Shown: positions 28,377 through 38,245, counted from the stretch's first letter. The stretch: 64,000 nucleotides of DNA from an uncultured Amylibacter sp. (GCA_959347345.1 OY365738.1:310001-374000); one strand, 5' to 3'. The notes: a model not told the origin generated them from the letters alone. Made by a program: numbers and translations.

Positions 28377-28875
28377 TTAGTGGTGAATGATTAGTGATTA
28401 GTGGGGGCTTTTGTGCATATAGAGCTTTTGCATAAGGGCAGTTGAACCTGCCCGACCAAGATAAAAACATGCAAAAGCCCATACACAAAAGCCTTTGGTT
28501 ACAAGACGATAGGAATTCTATAAATTTACTATCTGGAATAACAAGAAGATAGAGTGGATTATTTGCAAAGAATACTTGGGAATTGGTGATAGGCAATTTC
28601 TAAATTTATTTAGGCTGTGCCTAGATACAAGGATAGGCTTTAGCCAAAAATCACCCGTCCAGCTCTCCGCAGGAGGGGTGGGCGGGTGGGCAACCGAACG
28701 AAGTGAGGGCGCAACAAAAAACCTCTACTCTTAACCTTTAATAACCAATCATTCATTATTATTTAGCCCTTGCGGGTCTTCGTCATTGCTACGCAATGCC
28801 GACCAGTCAAGAAGTGGCATTAATCACTAATCACTAATCACTAATCACTAATCACTAATCACTAATCACTAATCA
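28377..28875. repeat. Element A copy (A3), element D and a long heptad array
   Basis: No gene. 28377-28403 TTAGTGA heptads; 28403-28720 element A (A3) with the triply nested cruciform, including GGGCAG-TTGAAC-CTGCCC at 28436-28453; 28768-28812 element D in reverse orientation; 28818-28893 a clean 7-bp array of TAATCAC, ten units or so. The last units of the array encode the C-terminus and stop codon of the next gene on the minus strand. Confidence 0.9.
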
Positions 28876-29319
28876 CTAATCACTAATCGCTAAAAACGCT
28901 GCTATCGTCGCATCAAAGGACAGCAAAATAGACCCGTGCCGATTTTTATACGGTCGCGCCAGTTGCAAAATCGCCAAATCCTCAAACGGAGGGCAGGGGG
29001 GCTCGCCATCGGCACTCAGCATTAAAAATAACTGTTCGCGGGCGCGGACAAGCGTGTCATATTCCAGCCCAACAACCGCACGGGCGATGATAGACGCGGC
29101 CGCTTGCCCCAGCGCACAAGCCTTTACATTATGGGAATAATCGCTTATCCGCCCATCCGCTATGTTCAAAGAAACCGTGATGTAAGAGCCGCAAAGCGGG
29201 GCGCGCACCTTTGCCTGACCTTGCGGATTTGGCAAGTCCTCGGTGATAGGAATGGTCGCCGCCCAGCGCAGGATTTCCTTGGAATACAGCGCGACTTCGG
29301 TTGATGATTGCGATTTCAC
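28876..29319 (-). CDS. Iron-sulfur cluster assembly scaffold-like protein (IscU/NifU N-terminal fold)
   Basis: A 147-residue protein with the IscU-like fold. It has three conserved Cys positions: PLCGSYI (about 43), VKACALGQAAASIIA (about 68) and PPCPPFEDL (about 109). In IscU these hold the nascent cluster. A form of this family is commonly placed next to hisI in alphaproteobacteria, and here hisI is divergent 122 bases away. Its role outside the main Suf/Isc pathway is not well defined. The start is GTG after GGAAACACCCC. The final residues (AISD-stop) are encoded by the heptad array, so the C-terminus may have been reshaped by the repeat. Confidence 0.75.
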   Translation of the reverse strand: MKSQSSTEVALYSKEILRWAATIPITEDLPNPQGQAKVRAPLCGSYITVSLNIADGRISDYSHNVKACALGQAAASIIARAVVGLEYDTLVRAREQLFLMLSADGEPPCPPFEDLAILQLARPYKNRHGSILLSFDATIAAFLAISD

Positions 29320-29441
29320 GGGGTGTTTCCTTTCAAAAAGCCCTTTTCACTTGGGCGATTACGCGGTATAATGCGGGTGAAAATATCGGTATAAAACCGC
29401 GATTATAACCGCAAGGCGACAAAAAGAAAAGGCACAAAACG

Positions 29442-29801
29442 ATGGCAGATATTAACACGGATATGGAAGATAATTTTGATATAGATCGCTTGCAATTTAA
29501 CGCGGACGGTTTGATTCCCGCGATTGCCCAGGATTACAAAACCGGTGAAGTTTTGATGATGGCGTGGATGAATCGTGAGTCTTTGGAACAGACCCTAGCC
29601 AGCAGGGACGTAGTCTATTGGTCGCGCTCACGCGGGGAATTGTGGCGCAAGGGGGCGACCTCTGGGCACGTCCAGAAATTGCACGGTTTGCGGGTGGATT
29701 GTGACGCGGACACGCTGTTATTGGCAGTTCATCAGACGGGCGCGGCCTGTCACACCAATCGGCGGAGTTGTTTTTATCGCAAAATCCCTGTTAATCGTTA
29801 A
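29442..29801 (+). CDS. hisI: Phosphoribosyl-AMP cyclohydrolase
   Basis: Third step of histidine synthesis: opens the adenine ring of phosphoribosyl-AMP. A 119-residue single-domain form. Diagnostic blocks: [42 protein letters not shown], the metal motif [10 protein letters not shown] and [14 protein letters not shown] with its zinc Cys residues. Start ATG after an AAAAGG site; an alternative ATG lies six codons downstream. The gene is monocistronic here, away from the other his genes. Its end overlaps the gluQ 3' end by 11 bases in convergent orientation. Confidence 0.95.
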   Translation: MADINTDMEDNFDIDRLQFNADGLIPAIAQDYKTGEVLMMAWMNRESLEQTLASRDVVYWSRSRGELWRKGATSGHVQKLHGLRVDCDADTLLLAVHQTGAACHTNRRSCFYRKIPVNR

Positions 29802-30612
29802 AAACCCGCGCCCGAATATCTTCCGCACTCGCCCCAGCCGCCCGCAATACCCGCAACGCCACGGCATCATCGCGTTTAGCCAATCGCTTGCCCTCCGCAT
29901 CCCGAATCAATTTATGATGATGATAAACGGGGGTTGGCAACCCCAACAACCCCTGTAAAACCACGTGTAATTTTGTCTGTTCAAACAAATCCTCGCCACG
30001 GGTCACATGGGTAATCCCCTGAAAAGCATCGTCCAATACGACCGCCAGATGATAGCTTATCCCGATATCTCGGCGCGCCAAAACACATCCACCAAACCCC
30101 GCCATAACATCGCCCTTAGTGAAAACAACCTCACCCACGCCAGTTTCCATAAACCGATATTCCCTATCAGGCAACATCCCCGCATCCAGACGCAACGCCA
30201 TATCAGCAGGGATATCGCAGGGGAACCGCCGGTCCGCTCGCCCGCCACATCCGCCCGAATAAATGCCGATAGGGGGGTCGCCCTCTTGGGGAGCAGCCAA
30301 CCCAGCCTCCCGCCGATTGCAATCACAGGCGAACACCAGCCCGCGTTGCCACAAATCGCGAACCGCCTCCGCATAATCGCCCGCCCTTGCCGATTGGCGC
30401 AACGGCGCATCCGCCCACGAAATCCCCAGCCAATGCAAATCTTCCATAATTGCGGTTTCAAACGCGGGCTTACACCGCGCCGTGTCTATATCCTCAATCC
30501 GCAGAATAAACCGCGAGGCATCCCCGCCGACCGCCCGCCAGATAGTCAGTGCGGAAAACGCATGCCCCAGATGCAAAAACCCACTGGGCGAGGGCGCGAA
30601 ACGCTGGCGCAT
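29791..30612 (-). CDS. gluQ: Glutamyl-Q tRNA(Asp) synthetase
   Basis: Activates glutamate and attaches it to the queuosine base in the anticodon of tRNA-Asp. It resembles the catalytic core of glutamyl-tRNA synthetase without the anticodon-binding domain (273 residues). The class I marks are [18 protein letters not shown] (HIGH) and [12 protein letters not shown] (KMSKS-like). The zinc site is CDCNRRE plus a later YSGGCGG. The start was set at ATG 30612 because AAAGGA lies seven bases upstream and the protein then begins at the family N-terminus; longer frames to 30714 exist. Tgt, which makes the queuosine precursor, is encoded at 50.6 kb. Confidence 0.92.
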   Translation of the reverse strand: MRQRFAPSPSGFLHLGHAFSALTIWRAVGGDASRFILRIEDIDTARCKPAFETAIMEDLHWLGISWADAPLRQSARAGDYAEAVRDLWQRGLVFACDCNRREAGLAAPQEGDPPIGIYSGGCGGRADRRFPCDIPADMALRLDAGMLPDREYRFMETGVGEVVFTKGDVMAGFGGCVLARRDIGISYHLAVVLDDAFQGITHVTRGEDLFEQTKLHVVLQGLLGLPTPVYHHHKLIRDAEGKRLAKRDDAVALRVLRAAGASAEDIRARVFND

Positions 30613-30780
30613 AAATTCATCCTTTGTTAATGCATGCATAGCTCTGTATAACACAATCCCCCCGTTTTTAAAAACATTTTTACCACCCGTTTCACCGCCC
30701 ACCCCAATGTTCATCCTATATTCACCCTATAATTCGTGATAAAAACAACATAATCCCCCCTAAAAACCGCCATAAAACGC

Positions 30781-30809
30781 TTGCAATCGGGGGAAAACGG
30801 GGCTATACG
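30781..30809 (+). promoter_or_regulatory. Promoter of the lipoprotein array, first gene
   Basis: TTGCAA at 30781-30786, 17 bases, TATACG at 30804-30809. The same hexamers with the same spacing and a nearly identical surrounding sequence precede the 34919 gene (34814-34842). A broken copy lies at 31808. Confidence 0.6.
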
Positions 30810-30882
30810 GGGCTATGTTTTTGTAAAAAACACATAAATAAATTAAAAATCATACAAAAACCCCGAAAAAAAGGAAAAACCA

Positions 30883-31695
30883 ATGACACCCCCCCTAACA
30901 CCCCCAATGACACGCACCCTAACACTCTCCCTAAAAAACACCATACCTACACTGGCTTTGCTGGTCGCAATCCTTATGCTAGGCGGGTGTGTGGGCAAGA
31001 CACTTAATAACCTTGCAAATAGGCTTCAAAGTGATGCCGAAAAGGAGTTTCAGAATTTAGAAAACGGACTAAACGGTGGTAATTCGCCAGACCCTTGTAT
31101 AGCGCGGAATACCTGTGTAGATTATACCCATTGGGCGACTGCAAATGCGGCAAACCCCACCACCAGGCCCACGGCAAACCGATTTTTGACGGGTACGGCA
31201 ACGGGTTTGACAACGGGGGGGAGTGATACGGGGCAGATTACGAACCTTGCGAGTATTGGCGGGGAAGCTACGGATGGTTTCGCCATTTATCGCGCGGGTA
31301 ATGTTCATAACGCTGGGATTTTATCGACAACCAGATTGGGTGCGCCTTTGGCTGAGACTACTACCAATGCACGATGGACAGGGCGGTTTTCAGAGCGGGT
31401 AGGGCAAGGCGATATTGCGAACACCAATATTACACTAATGGTTAGTTATAGCGGTTCGGCTGGGACAATCACTAGCACAAACATCGGCAGTTCGAATGCG
31501 TATTCCTTTACAAATGTTGCTTTTAACAATGTGGGCATAATAACTGGTACGATAACCCGCACGGCGGATACCAGCGTAGGTACTGTTTCAGGGCTTATCG
31601 GGGCGGAGGGCGCGGTCGCCGTGTTTCACAGCAATGCGAACGCGACAACATCTTATGTTGGCGGGTTTGGGGCGACTCCCCCATCAGGGAGCTAA
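30883..31695 (+). CDS. Lipoprotein with one barrel-like module (array gene 1)
   Basis: A 270-residue lipoprotein; ATG follows AAAAAAAGGAAAAACCA. The signal peptide ends in LGGC (about Cys36). An alternative ATG 24 bases downstream matches the starts of its paralogues (MTLSLKNTIP-like). The first codons contain C7 and C5 runs. Residues 65-270 are one module: PCIARNTCVDYTHWATA, FLTGTATGLTTG, DGFAIY, HNAGILSTTRLGAPL, ARWTGRF, GIITGTITR, GTVSGLIGAEGAVAVF and YVGGFGA. It is closely related in DNA to the second module of the 32640 gene. It is the first of a head-to-tail array reaching 38074. Function unknown, likely surface lipoprotein. Confidence 0.8.
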   Translation: MTPPLTPPMTRTLTLSLKNTIPTLALLVAILMLGGCVGKTLNNLANRLQSDAEKEFQNLENGLNGGNSPDPCIARNTCVDYTHWATANAANPTTRPTANRFLTGTATGLTTGGSDTGQITNLASIGGEATDGFAIYRAGNVHNAGILSTTRLGAPLAETTTNARWTGRFSERVGQGDIANTNITLMVSYSGSAGTITSTNIGSSNAYSFTNVAFNNVGIITGTITRTADTSVGTVSGLIGAEGAVAVFHSNANATTSYVGGFGATPPSGS

Positions 31696-31770
31696 TCGCG
31701 AATCGCGACCCCTAGCAGAGCCATTTCATCCAAGCGGTTTTCGCCCTTACCTCGGCTATTCATCCTAAAT
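31692..31770 (-). pseudogene. Remnant of the trmFO 3' end (scar 1)
   Basis: The sequence tccaagcggttttcgccc (31729-31746) is identical to 38272-38289 within the 3' end of trmFO, and flanking bases are similar. Read on the minus strand the remnant gives AEVRAKTAWMKWLC-stop, against [13 protein letters not shown] in TrmFO. The same scar, identical over about 105 bases, follows the 32640 gene at 34.7 kb. Confidence 0.6.
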
Positions 31771-31807
31771 CCGCGATAAAACCGCCCTAAAAAACCGCAA
31801 AAAACGC

Positions 31808-32533
31808 TTGCAAACGGGGATTCAACCCGCTGGCAGAACGAACGCCGCAGGCTATGCTGGTGGGTTTGTTGCCTATTTGACAAATCCGCTACCGATAGAA
31901 ACTTGCATCACGGCTAAGACCTGTGTGGATTATGCCCATTGGGTGACGGCGGCAGACCCCGCCACCACGCCCACGGCAAACAAATTTTTGACGGGTACGC
32001 CAACGGGGCTTACGACGGGGGAGGGTAATACGGGGAGTGTTACGAACCTTGCGTATAGCGATGGTTTGATTGATTTAGAGGGGGAAGCTACGGATGGTTT
32101 CGCCATTTTTCAAGCGGGTAATACTCATAACGCGGGGATTTTATCGACAACCAGATTGGGTGCGCCTTTGACTGAGACTACTACCAATGTAGAATGGAAA
32201 GGGCTGTTTTTTGATCGGGTAGCACGCGGTTCTATTGGCAACAGCAGTCTTACACTAGTGGTTAGTTATACTGGCTCGGCTGGGACACTCACCAGCACAA
32301 GCATCGGTCGTAATAATACATATACCTTTACGAATGTTGGTTTTGACTCTTTCGGCATAATAACTGGTACGATAACCCGCACGGCGGATTCAGGCGCAGG
32401 TACTGTTACAGGGCTTATCGGGGCAGAGGGCGCGGTCGCCGTGTTTCACAGCGATACGGACACGACGACGGAATCTTACGTTGGCGGGTTTGTGGCGGTT
32501 CCACCTGCACCTGCACCCCAATCAGGGAGCTAA
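31808..32533 (+). pseudogene. Truncated lipoprotein gene lacking signal peptide (array gene 2)
   Basis: The frame starts inside the -35 box of a promoter copy: TTGCAA at 31808 and the first spacer bases match 34814 onward, then between 31821 and 31851 the sequence jumps to AAGYAGGFVAYLTNPLP, the end of a first module as found inside the 32640 gene. The -10 box, ribosome-binding site, signal peptide and first module are therefore missing, consistent with a deletion of about 2 kb. The remaining module is complete (TCVDYAHWVTA to GLIGAEGAVAVF and YVGGFVA) with no internal stop, so the event is recent or the fragment still recombines with its neighbours. Expression as an exported protein is unlikely. 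Confidence 0.75.
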
Positions 32534-32540
32534 TCGCGAC

Positions 32541-32606
32541 CTCTTAACAGAGCCACGCCAGCCAAACGGGTTTCGCGAATTTTATTAATGGGAACAGCCC
32601 AAAAAA
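32541..32606 (-). pseudogene. Remnant of the trmFO 3' end (scar 2, diverged)
   Basis: On the minus strand this reads FGLFPLIKFAKPVWLAWLC-stop. TrmFO has FGLFPP near residue 410 and AKTAWTKW near its end, so this looks like a copy with an internal deletion. GGGAACAGCCCAAAA here matches GGGAACAGTCCAAAA in trmFO at 38354. Confidence 0.5.
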
Positions 32607-32639
32607 ATGTATAAGAACCAGACAAAAAAGGAAATATCA

Positions 32640-34691
32640 ATGACACTCTCCCTAACACCTTTCATAAAAAAATCCATACCCACACTGGTTTTGCTGACCA
32701 TAATCCTTTTGCTGAGCGGGTGTGTGGGTGCGGCGATTGACCGCGCGCTTCAGCGGGCGACAGAGGGTATCACTGACCTTGTTACAGATATATTCCCCGA
32801 TATAGATATAGACGATAAAGATATTAACAGTATAGAAGGTGTTAATACTTTGGGCGAGGATGACCCTTGTTTAGATGCTGATAAGCTGTTTAATGACCCG
32901 TTTTGCAATGGGACAGTGAATGAGCAGATTTATAATGACTTGCGAGAGGCGCAATGCGTTAGGGTTAGAGAATCAAACCCATCCGCTTGCGCAGACACAA
33001 TTACACGGGCTTGCGGTGCGGATCTTGATCATGAGCTTTGCACTGGCGCGATATATGACCGCCAACGCGAGGTGCGGAATGAAATGCTGGAACAAAACAG
33101 GCTTACCGTTAATATTGCCGATTGGACGAATGGTTTTACCGATGACGATGGGGAGGTTGTCACGCTGAACTCCGAGCCAATTTCTACGGACACCGAAAAC
33201 GGGTTCTTGTCGGATTTGACGTTTGCGATTTTGAAGGCTTATACCATAACCGCCGATCATGAGGCTACATTCGTTGGCGGTAATCCAAATGATCCGATAG
33301 AAAATCAGCGGCGAATAAGAGAGCAAAGGGTTTTTACAATTCAAAGCGCGGATACAGGCGCGCGTGGGCATAACCGTAGTATTGGGACTTTAACCTTGGC
33401 ACACAGACAGACCGCTCGTGGCTCAGCGGAACCCGTCTTTTATGGATTTAAAGGACTTGACGCGGATGGGGGAGAGACGGATACAGGCGATGTCATGGAT
33501 GGGGTAAGCTTTGTTGCAGGTCAATATAATCAAAGGTTTGGTGAATGTCAATCTACTGATTGTGATATCAATCGCTATTATGCTGGGGTTCACGCGACCA
33601 CAGATTTGGGTGCGCCGATAGACGATGTTGCCCAAGTCAGCCAGTGGAGAGGATTTTTTCGTATAGTTGGTGCGGGTAATCTAACGTCTGTGCCGTTTGA
33701 TATTAATATTACATTTAACACGGAAACCAATGGCGGGACTATTAAGGCGAATTTTACGAATGCGGGTACCTATGATATAGACGCTACATATGATAACTTT
33801 GGTACCATAACGGGTGACGTTACGTTGCTCAATAGTCCGGGAAAGGTAAGCGGGATTATCGGGCAGGAGGGTTTGGTTGCCGCCTTTATCAGCGATTTCA
33901 CAGGGGCTACATCCCGTTTGGTGGCAAATCCCTCTGGCTATGCAGGTGGGTTTGTTGCCTATTTGCCAAATCCAGAACCAGATAGAACACAAGACCCTTG
34001 TATAGCGCGGAATCAATGTGTGGATTATGCCCATTGGGCGGATGCGGGTGCGGCAAACCCCACCACCACACCCACGGCAAACCGATTTTTAACGGGTACG
34101 GCAACGGGGCTGACAACGGGGGACAGTAATACGGGGCATGTTACGACCCTTGCGAGTAGTAATTTAGCGATTGGTTTAAGGGCGGAGGATGCTGCGGATG
34201 GTTTCGCCATTTTCTTTGATGGTGATGATCATAACGCGGGGCTTTTATCAACAACCCGAATCGGCGCACCTTGGGAGAATAATGGTGTAAATCTAACATG
34301 GGAAGGGACGTTTGTCGCGCGGGCGGCGGGGGCAGATCTTGTTAGCTCCACCCCTTTTACACTCATCGTTAATTATAGCAGGAGCAATTCGTCTGGGTCA
34401 ATCAGAGGCACAAGCAACGATGACACTCCTGGTCAGTATTCCTTTACGGTCGGAGGTTCGGGTGAGTATTCCTTTATGGCTGATTTTAACAGTGTGGGTC
34501 TAATAGAAAATGGGGTGATAACCCGCACGGTGGGTGCAGATACCAGCACAGGTGTTGTTACAGGGCTTGTCGGGACGGGCATCGGCGGGTTCGGCGCCGC
34601 GGTCGGCGTGTTTCACAGCAATGTGGGCGCGGATACATCTTACGTTGGCGGGTTTGTGGCAAGTGGTAATAATCCACGCTCAGGGAGCTAA
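32640..34691 (+). CDS. Lipoprotein with two barrel-like modules (array gene 3)
   Basis: 683 residues from ATG 32640, chosen for the AAAAAAGGAAATATCA site and because the paralogues start MTLSL; a longer frame from 32607 is less likely. The signal peptide ends in LSGC (about Cys29). Residues 50-150 include a Cys-rich stretch with one NDPFCNG motif. Module 1 about 155-443 (NIADWTNGF to GIIGQEGLVAAF and YAGGFVAYLP), module 2 about 455-675 (CVDYAHWADA to GVFHSN and YVGGFVA). The last segment GTGIGGFGAAVGVF departs from the usual GLIGxxGAVGVF by a small insertion. No promoter like its neighbours' is visible upstream; that DNA is occupied by the trmFO remnant. Confidence 0.8.
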   Translation: MTLSLTPFIKKSIPTLVLLTIILLLSGCVGAAIDRALQRATEGITDLVTDIFPDIDIDDKDINSIEGVNTLGEDDPCLDADKLFNDPFCNGTVNEQIYNDLREAQCVRVRESNPSACADTITRACGADLDHELCTGAIYDRQREVRNEMLEQNRLTVNIADWTNGFTDDDGEVVTLNSEPISTDTENGFLSDLTFAILKAYTITADHEATFVGGNPNDPIENQRRIREQRVFTIQSADTGARGHNRSIGTLTLAHRQTARGSAEPVFYGFKGLDADGGETDTGDVMDGVSFVAGQYNQRFGECQSTDCDINRYYAGVHATTDLGAPIDDVAQVSQWRGFFRIVGAGNLTSVPFDINITFNTETNGGTIKANFTNAGTYDIDATYDNFGTITGDVTLLNSPGKVSGIIGQEGLVAAFISDFTGATSRLVANPSGYAGGFVAYLPNPEPDRTQDPCIARNQCVDYAHWADAGAANPTTTPTANRFLTGTATGLTTGDSNTGHVTTLASSNLAIGLRAEDAADGFAIFFDGDDHNAGLLSTTRIGAPWENNGVNLTWEGTFVARAAGADLVSSTPFTLIVNYSRSNSSGSIRGTSNDDTPGQYSFTVGGSGEYSFMADFNSVGLIENGVITRTVGADTSTGVVTGLVGTGIGGFGAAVGVFHSNVGADTSYVGGFVASGNNPRSGS

Positions 34692-34766
34692 TCGCGAATC
34701 GCGACCCCTAGCAGAGCCATTTCATCCAAGCGGTTTTCGCCCTTACCTCGGCTATTCATCCTAAAT
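34688..34766 (-). pseudogene. Remnant of the trmFO 3' end (scar 3)
   Basis: Nearly identical to scar 1 at 31.7 kb. The 18-base block shared with trmFO lies at 34725-34742. It sits between the 32640 gene and the promoter of the 34919 gene. Confidence 0.6.
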
Positions 34767-34813
34767 CCGCGATAAAACCGCCCTAAAACGCCCCAAAAAC
34801 CCGCAAAAAACGC

Positions 34814-34842
34814 TTGCAAACGGGGAAAATCGGGGCTATACG
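34814..34842 (+). promoter_or_regulatory. Promoter of lipoprotein array gene 4
   Basis: TTGCAA (34814-34819), 17 bases, TATACG (34837-34842). Same design as at 30781. The leader to the ATG at 34919 ends with AATAAGGACAATCCA. Confidence 0.6.
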
Positions 34843-34918
34843 AGGTTATGTTTTTGCAAAAACCGCGTGGAAACCGCCGCAAAAACCTGCAGAAAATGTA
34901 AAAAATAAGGACAATCCA

Positions 34919-37900
34919 ATGACACTCTCCCTAAAAAACACCATACCTGCACTGGCTTTGCTGGTCGCAACCCTTATGATGAGCGGGTGCGGCGCACTTA
35001 ATAGCCTTGCAGATGATGCCAAAGTTGCGGCGGATGAAATCGCCGACCAGATAAGAAAACTTGTTGAGGGTTTGCCTCCCGGCGATCCGTGTAGAGTCCA
35101 AGATACGTTGTTTGGCGACCTGACGCGTTGCTATACTCCACAGCATAATGCTATAAGAGAGTTACAATGCACTGATAAGTTTGATGCAGCCCTTTGTGGT
35201 CCTACGCTTATACGGGTTTGCGAGGAGAATATTAATAGTCCTCTTTGCACTGATAGAGGAGATTATGGAGTTCAACAGACAAGGGGACGGCTCTTTGTTG
35301 ATGAGAGTGATTGGCGGGCTAGTTTTCTTGATGAAAATAGGAATGTTATCACGCGCGAGGAGGCGCCGACTTCTGACGAAGACGAAAACCTGTTCTTGGG
35401 GAATTTGACGAGTGAGAAATTGTTAAAATATAACCAAACCTCCATATTTATGGTTGGATTTGATTTAGACGGTGAAGATACACCTACTCGGAAAAGACAG
35501 CAGGAAAGGATTTTTACAATTGAAGACACGGATGCGGTTGGGACTTTAACTCTGGCCGACAGCTCAACTGACCCCGACTTTCATGGATTTAAAGGGGTTA
35601 CCGAGGGGGTAGATATAGGCGATAGAAATGATGGGGTAAGCTTTGTTGCAGGTCAATTTAATCTCAGGTCTGATTGTGATGCTGATGTAGATGATTGTGT
35701 AGATCATCGCTATTATGCTGGGATTCACGCGACCACAGACTTGGGCGCGCCTTTGGTGGCAGGACGGGCATCTGGCACATGGAAAGGATTGATTCGCACG
35801 GTTGGTCTTGGCGATCTAAGGTCTGTGCCGTTTGATCTTGAGATTACATTTCGCAGGGCAACCAATGGCGGGACTATTAAGGCGGATTTTACTAGTGAGC
35901 GTCGCTATGTTATAGACGCTACATTTAATGGACTTGGTGTCATAACGGGTGACATTACGATTGTCAGAAGTCCAGGAAAGATACGCGGAATTATCGGGCA
36001 GGAGGGTGCGGTTGCCGCCTTTATCAGCGATACCTCAGGGGTTAAAAACCCTTCAAGGACAGACCTCTTCGGCTATGCTGGTGGGTTTGTTGCCTATTTG
36101 CCAAATTCAGAACCAAGGGCAACGACAACATCAACGGAGATACCGGATTCAGCAGACGCTTGCGTCAAGAATAATACCTGTGTGGATTATCTCCATTGGG
36201 AGGCATCGGCAAATCCCACCGACACGCCCACGCCAAACGAATTTTTGCAGGGTACGACAGTGGGGTTGGCGGGGGTTGACCAAGGTAATGTTGCGGCGTC
36301 TTCGAGCCTTGCCAATCTCAATCCTTCAGGAGATAGGGATGATGGTTACGCCTTTTACCTACCTGATGCGACTGGTAGCGTTCATAACGTTGGGATTTAT
36401 TCAACAACCAATTTAGGCGCACCTTTGCCTAATACTATTGCCAGTGCACAATGGGCAGGACTGCTTCACGAACGGTCGGGGACAGGTCCTTTTAGTTCCC
36501 ACCCTATTACACTAACCGTTGGTTTTAGCACTGGCGCTGGTACTGGAACAATCCATGGTAAAAACGGCGTAGATGGTCTGTATGAACTTGTGGCTAGTTT
36601 TAGCGATATAGGCGTGATAAGTGGTACGATAATCCGTACAGCTAAATCAGGCGACACTATTACGGGTGCAGACACAGGTCGTATTTCAGGGCTTATCGGC
36701 GCGGATGGCGCGGTCGGCGTGTTTCGCAGTAATCTGGGCACGACGGTATCTTTCGTTGGCGGGTTTCTGGCACAGCCACCGCTGACTGTGGATTATACCG
36801 ATTGGGTGGCGGCGGCAAATCCCACCGACGCGCCCATGCCAAACGAATTTTTGAAGGGTACGCGAAACGGGTTGATGGGGACCACCCGACTTGAAATTGG
36901 GGGGCTTACGAACATTGCGGCTAATGTTCACAATCATGCTAGCACTCATATTTTAGATGCGGGAGACGCGGGGGATGGTTTCGCCGTTTACCGAGCTACA
37001 AAGACTGGCAGCGTTCATAACGCTGGGATTTTATCAACAACCGACTTGGGTGCACCTTTAACTGGTACTATTACCAATGTACAATGGCCAGGATCGCTTC
37101 TAACTCGGGTGGTGGAGACAGGTGGTCTTACTATTCCCAGCCTTATTACACTAAACATTAATTTTGACGGCACTGATGGAACAATCGCTGGCTCAAACAG
37201 CCTTAGTGATTTTGCAATACTTGCTAGGTTTAACAATTTAGGCGTGATAAGTGGTGATGTAACCCATACACTGAGAGTGCCAGGCCAGCCTATTACGGGT
37301 GGCAGTGGCTCTGTAACAGGGCTTATCGGGGTGGATGGCGCGGTCGCCGTGTTTCGCAACCTTCCGAACTCGAGGACAAATTACGTTGGCGGGTTTGTGG
37401 CACAACCATCCCAAGGAAGAGCAGCAGACCCTTGCATCGCGCGGAATACCTGTGTGGATTATGCCCATTGGGAGGCAGCGGCAAATCCCACAGACACGCC
37501 CACGCCAGACCGATTTTTAAAGGGTACGCCAGGGGGGTTGGCAGGGGTTGAAAATTACCTTGATATTGCGCATTTGGACCTTGAGGATAATACTAATTTT
37601 TATCCTGCGTTAAGTGGCGGAGACGCCAAGGATGGTTTCGGCCTTTACCGACCTATTAATCCTCATAGTTCTGGTAGTACTCATAACGTTGGGATTTATT
37701 CAACAACCAATTTGGGCAGACCTTTGAGTGGAACTTTTGCCAATGCAAGATGGGCAGGATTGTTACGATATCGGGTGGGGAGACTTATTACTGACTTCGG
37801 TGTTACACTAAACGTTGGTTTTAACGATGGCACTAAGGCTGGAACAATCACTTATGGTAGCACAGGAACTGAGTATCAAATAGTTGCTGATTTTGACGGT

Positions 37901-38074
37901 ACAGGCGTGATAAGTGGGGACATAACCCGCAGGGTGACGGGCGATACAAGCACGGGTACTATTTCAGGGCTTATCGGGCAGGAGGGCGCGGTCGGCGTGT
38001 TTCATAGCACTGCGGGCGCGACGACCCCTTACGTTGGCGGGTTTGTGGCAAGCCCACCTGCACCACAAGGATAA
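34919..38074 (+). CDS. Large lipoprotein with four barrel-like modules (array gene 4)
   Basis: 1051 residues from ATG 34919 (AAGGA site; MTLSLKNTIPALALL start as in paralogues). The lipoprotein signal peptide ends in MSGC (about Cys23). A short Cys-containing region (60-125) precedes four modules: about 130-395 (GIIGQEGAVAAF, YAGGFVAYLP), 420-620 (GLIGADGAVGVF, FVGGFLAQPP), 620-830 (GLIGVDGAVAVF, YVGGFVAQPS) and 845-1045 (GLIGQEGAVGVF, YVGGFVASPP). Modules 2 to 4 are alike (DYxHW/DYTDW...NPTDTPxPxxFLxGT...HNxGIxSTTxLGxPL), a sign of internal tandem growth. It has the most modules of any protein in the window. Function unknown. It converges on trmFO. Confidence 0.82.
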   Translation: MTLSLKNTIPALALLVATLMMSGCGALNSLADDAKVAADEIADQIRKLVEGLPPGDPCRVQDTLFGDLTRCYTPQHNAIRELQCTDKFDAALCGPTLIRVCEENINSPLCTDRGDYGVQQTRGRLFVDESDWRASFLDENRNVITREEAPTSDEDENLFLGNLTSEKLLKYNQTSIFMVGFDLDGEDTPTRKRQQERIFTIEDTDAVGTLTLADSSTDPDFHGFKGVTEGVDIGDRNDGVSFVAGQFNLRSDCDADVDDCVDHRYYAGIHATTDLGAPLVAGRASGTWKGLIRTVGLGDLRSVPFDLEITFRRATNGGTIKADFTSERRYVIDATFNGLGVITGDITIVRSPGKIRGIIGQEGAVAAFISDTSGVKNPSRTDLFGYAGGFVAYLPNSEPRATTTSTEIPDSADACVKNNTCVDYLHWEASANPTDTPTPNEFLQGTTVGLAGVDQGNVAASSSLANLNPSGDRDDGYAFYLPDATGSVHNVGIYSTTNLGAPLPNTIASAQWAGLLHERSGTGPFSSHPITLTVGFSTGAGTGTIHGKNGVDGLYELVASFSDIGVISGTIIRTAKSGDTITGADTGRISGLIGADGAVGVFRSNLGTTVSFVGGFLAQPPLTVDYTDWVAAANPTDAPMPNEFLKGTRNGLMGTTRLEIGGLTNIAANVHNHASTHILDAGDAGDGFAVYRATKTGSVHNAGILSTTDLGAPLTGTITNVQWPGSLLTRVVETGGLTIPSLITLNINFDGTDGTIAGSNSLSDFAILARFNNLGVISGDVTHTLRVPGQPITGGSGSVTGLIGVDGAVAVFRNLPNSRTNYVGGFVAQPSQGRAADPCIARNTCVDYAHWEAAANPTDTPTPDRFLKGTPGGLAGVENYLDIAHLDLEDNTNFYPALSGGDAKDGFGLYRPINPHSSGSTHNVGIYSTTNLGRPLSGTFANARWAGLLRYRVGRLITDFGVTLNVGFNDGTKAGTITYGSTGTEYQIVADFDGTGVISGDITRRVTGDTSTGTISGLIGQEGAVGVFHSTAGATTPYVGGFVASPPAPQG

Positions 38075-38245
38075 TTTTATGAATGGTGAATTGTAAATTA
38101 TGAATGGTGAATTATTGGTTGTTCTTATTATCCGTTATTTAAAATAATTGGAGTTCGTTATTTTAGGTTATTGAATAACTAGGCGTTCGTTATTTTAGGA
38201 AAGAAATTTGCCACACAACCCAATTCATAATTCATAATTCATCAT
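38075..38245. repeat. ATTCATA-type heptads before trmFO
   Basis: Between the lipoprotein array and trmFO: heptads TGAATGG/TGAATTA at 38081-38118, two copies of GTTCGTTATTTTAGG (about 38154 and 38188) and ATTCATA heptads at 38223-38258 that reach into the last codons of trmFO. Confidence 0.75.

Noticed and set aside
31692..31883. Minus-strand frame ending RLDEMALLGVAIRD, repeated at 34688-34882
   Set aside because: The DNA is a duplicated intergenic segment with a trmFO remnant in another frame. The two frames share only the duplicated part and have no start signals.
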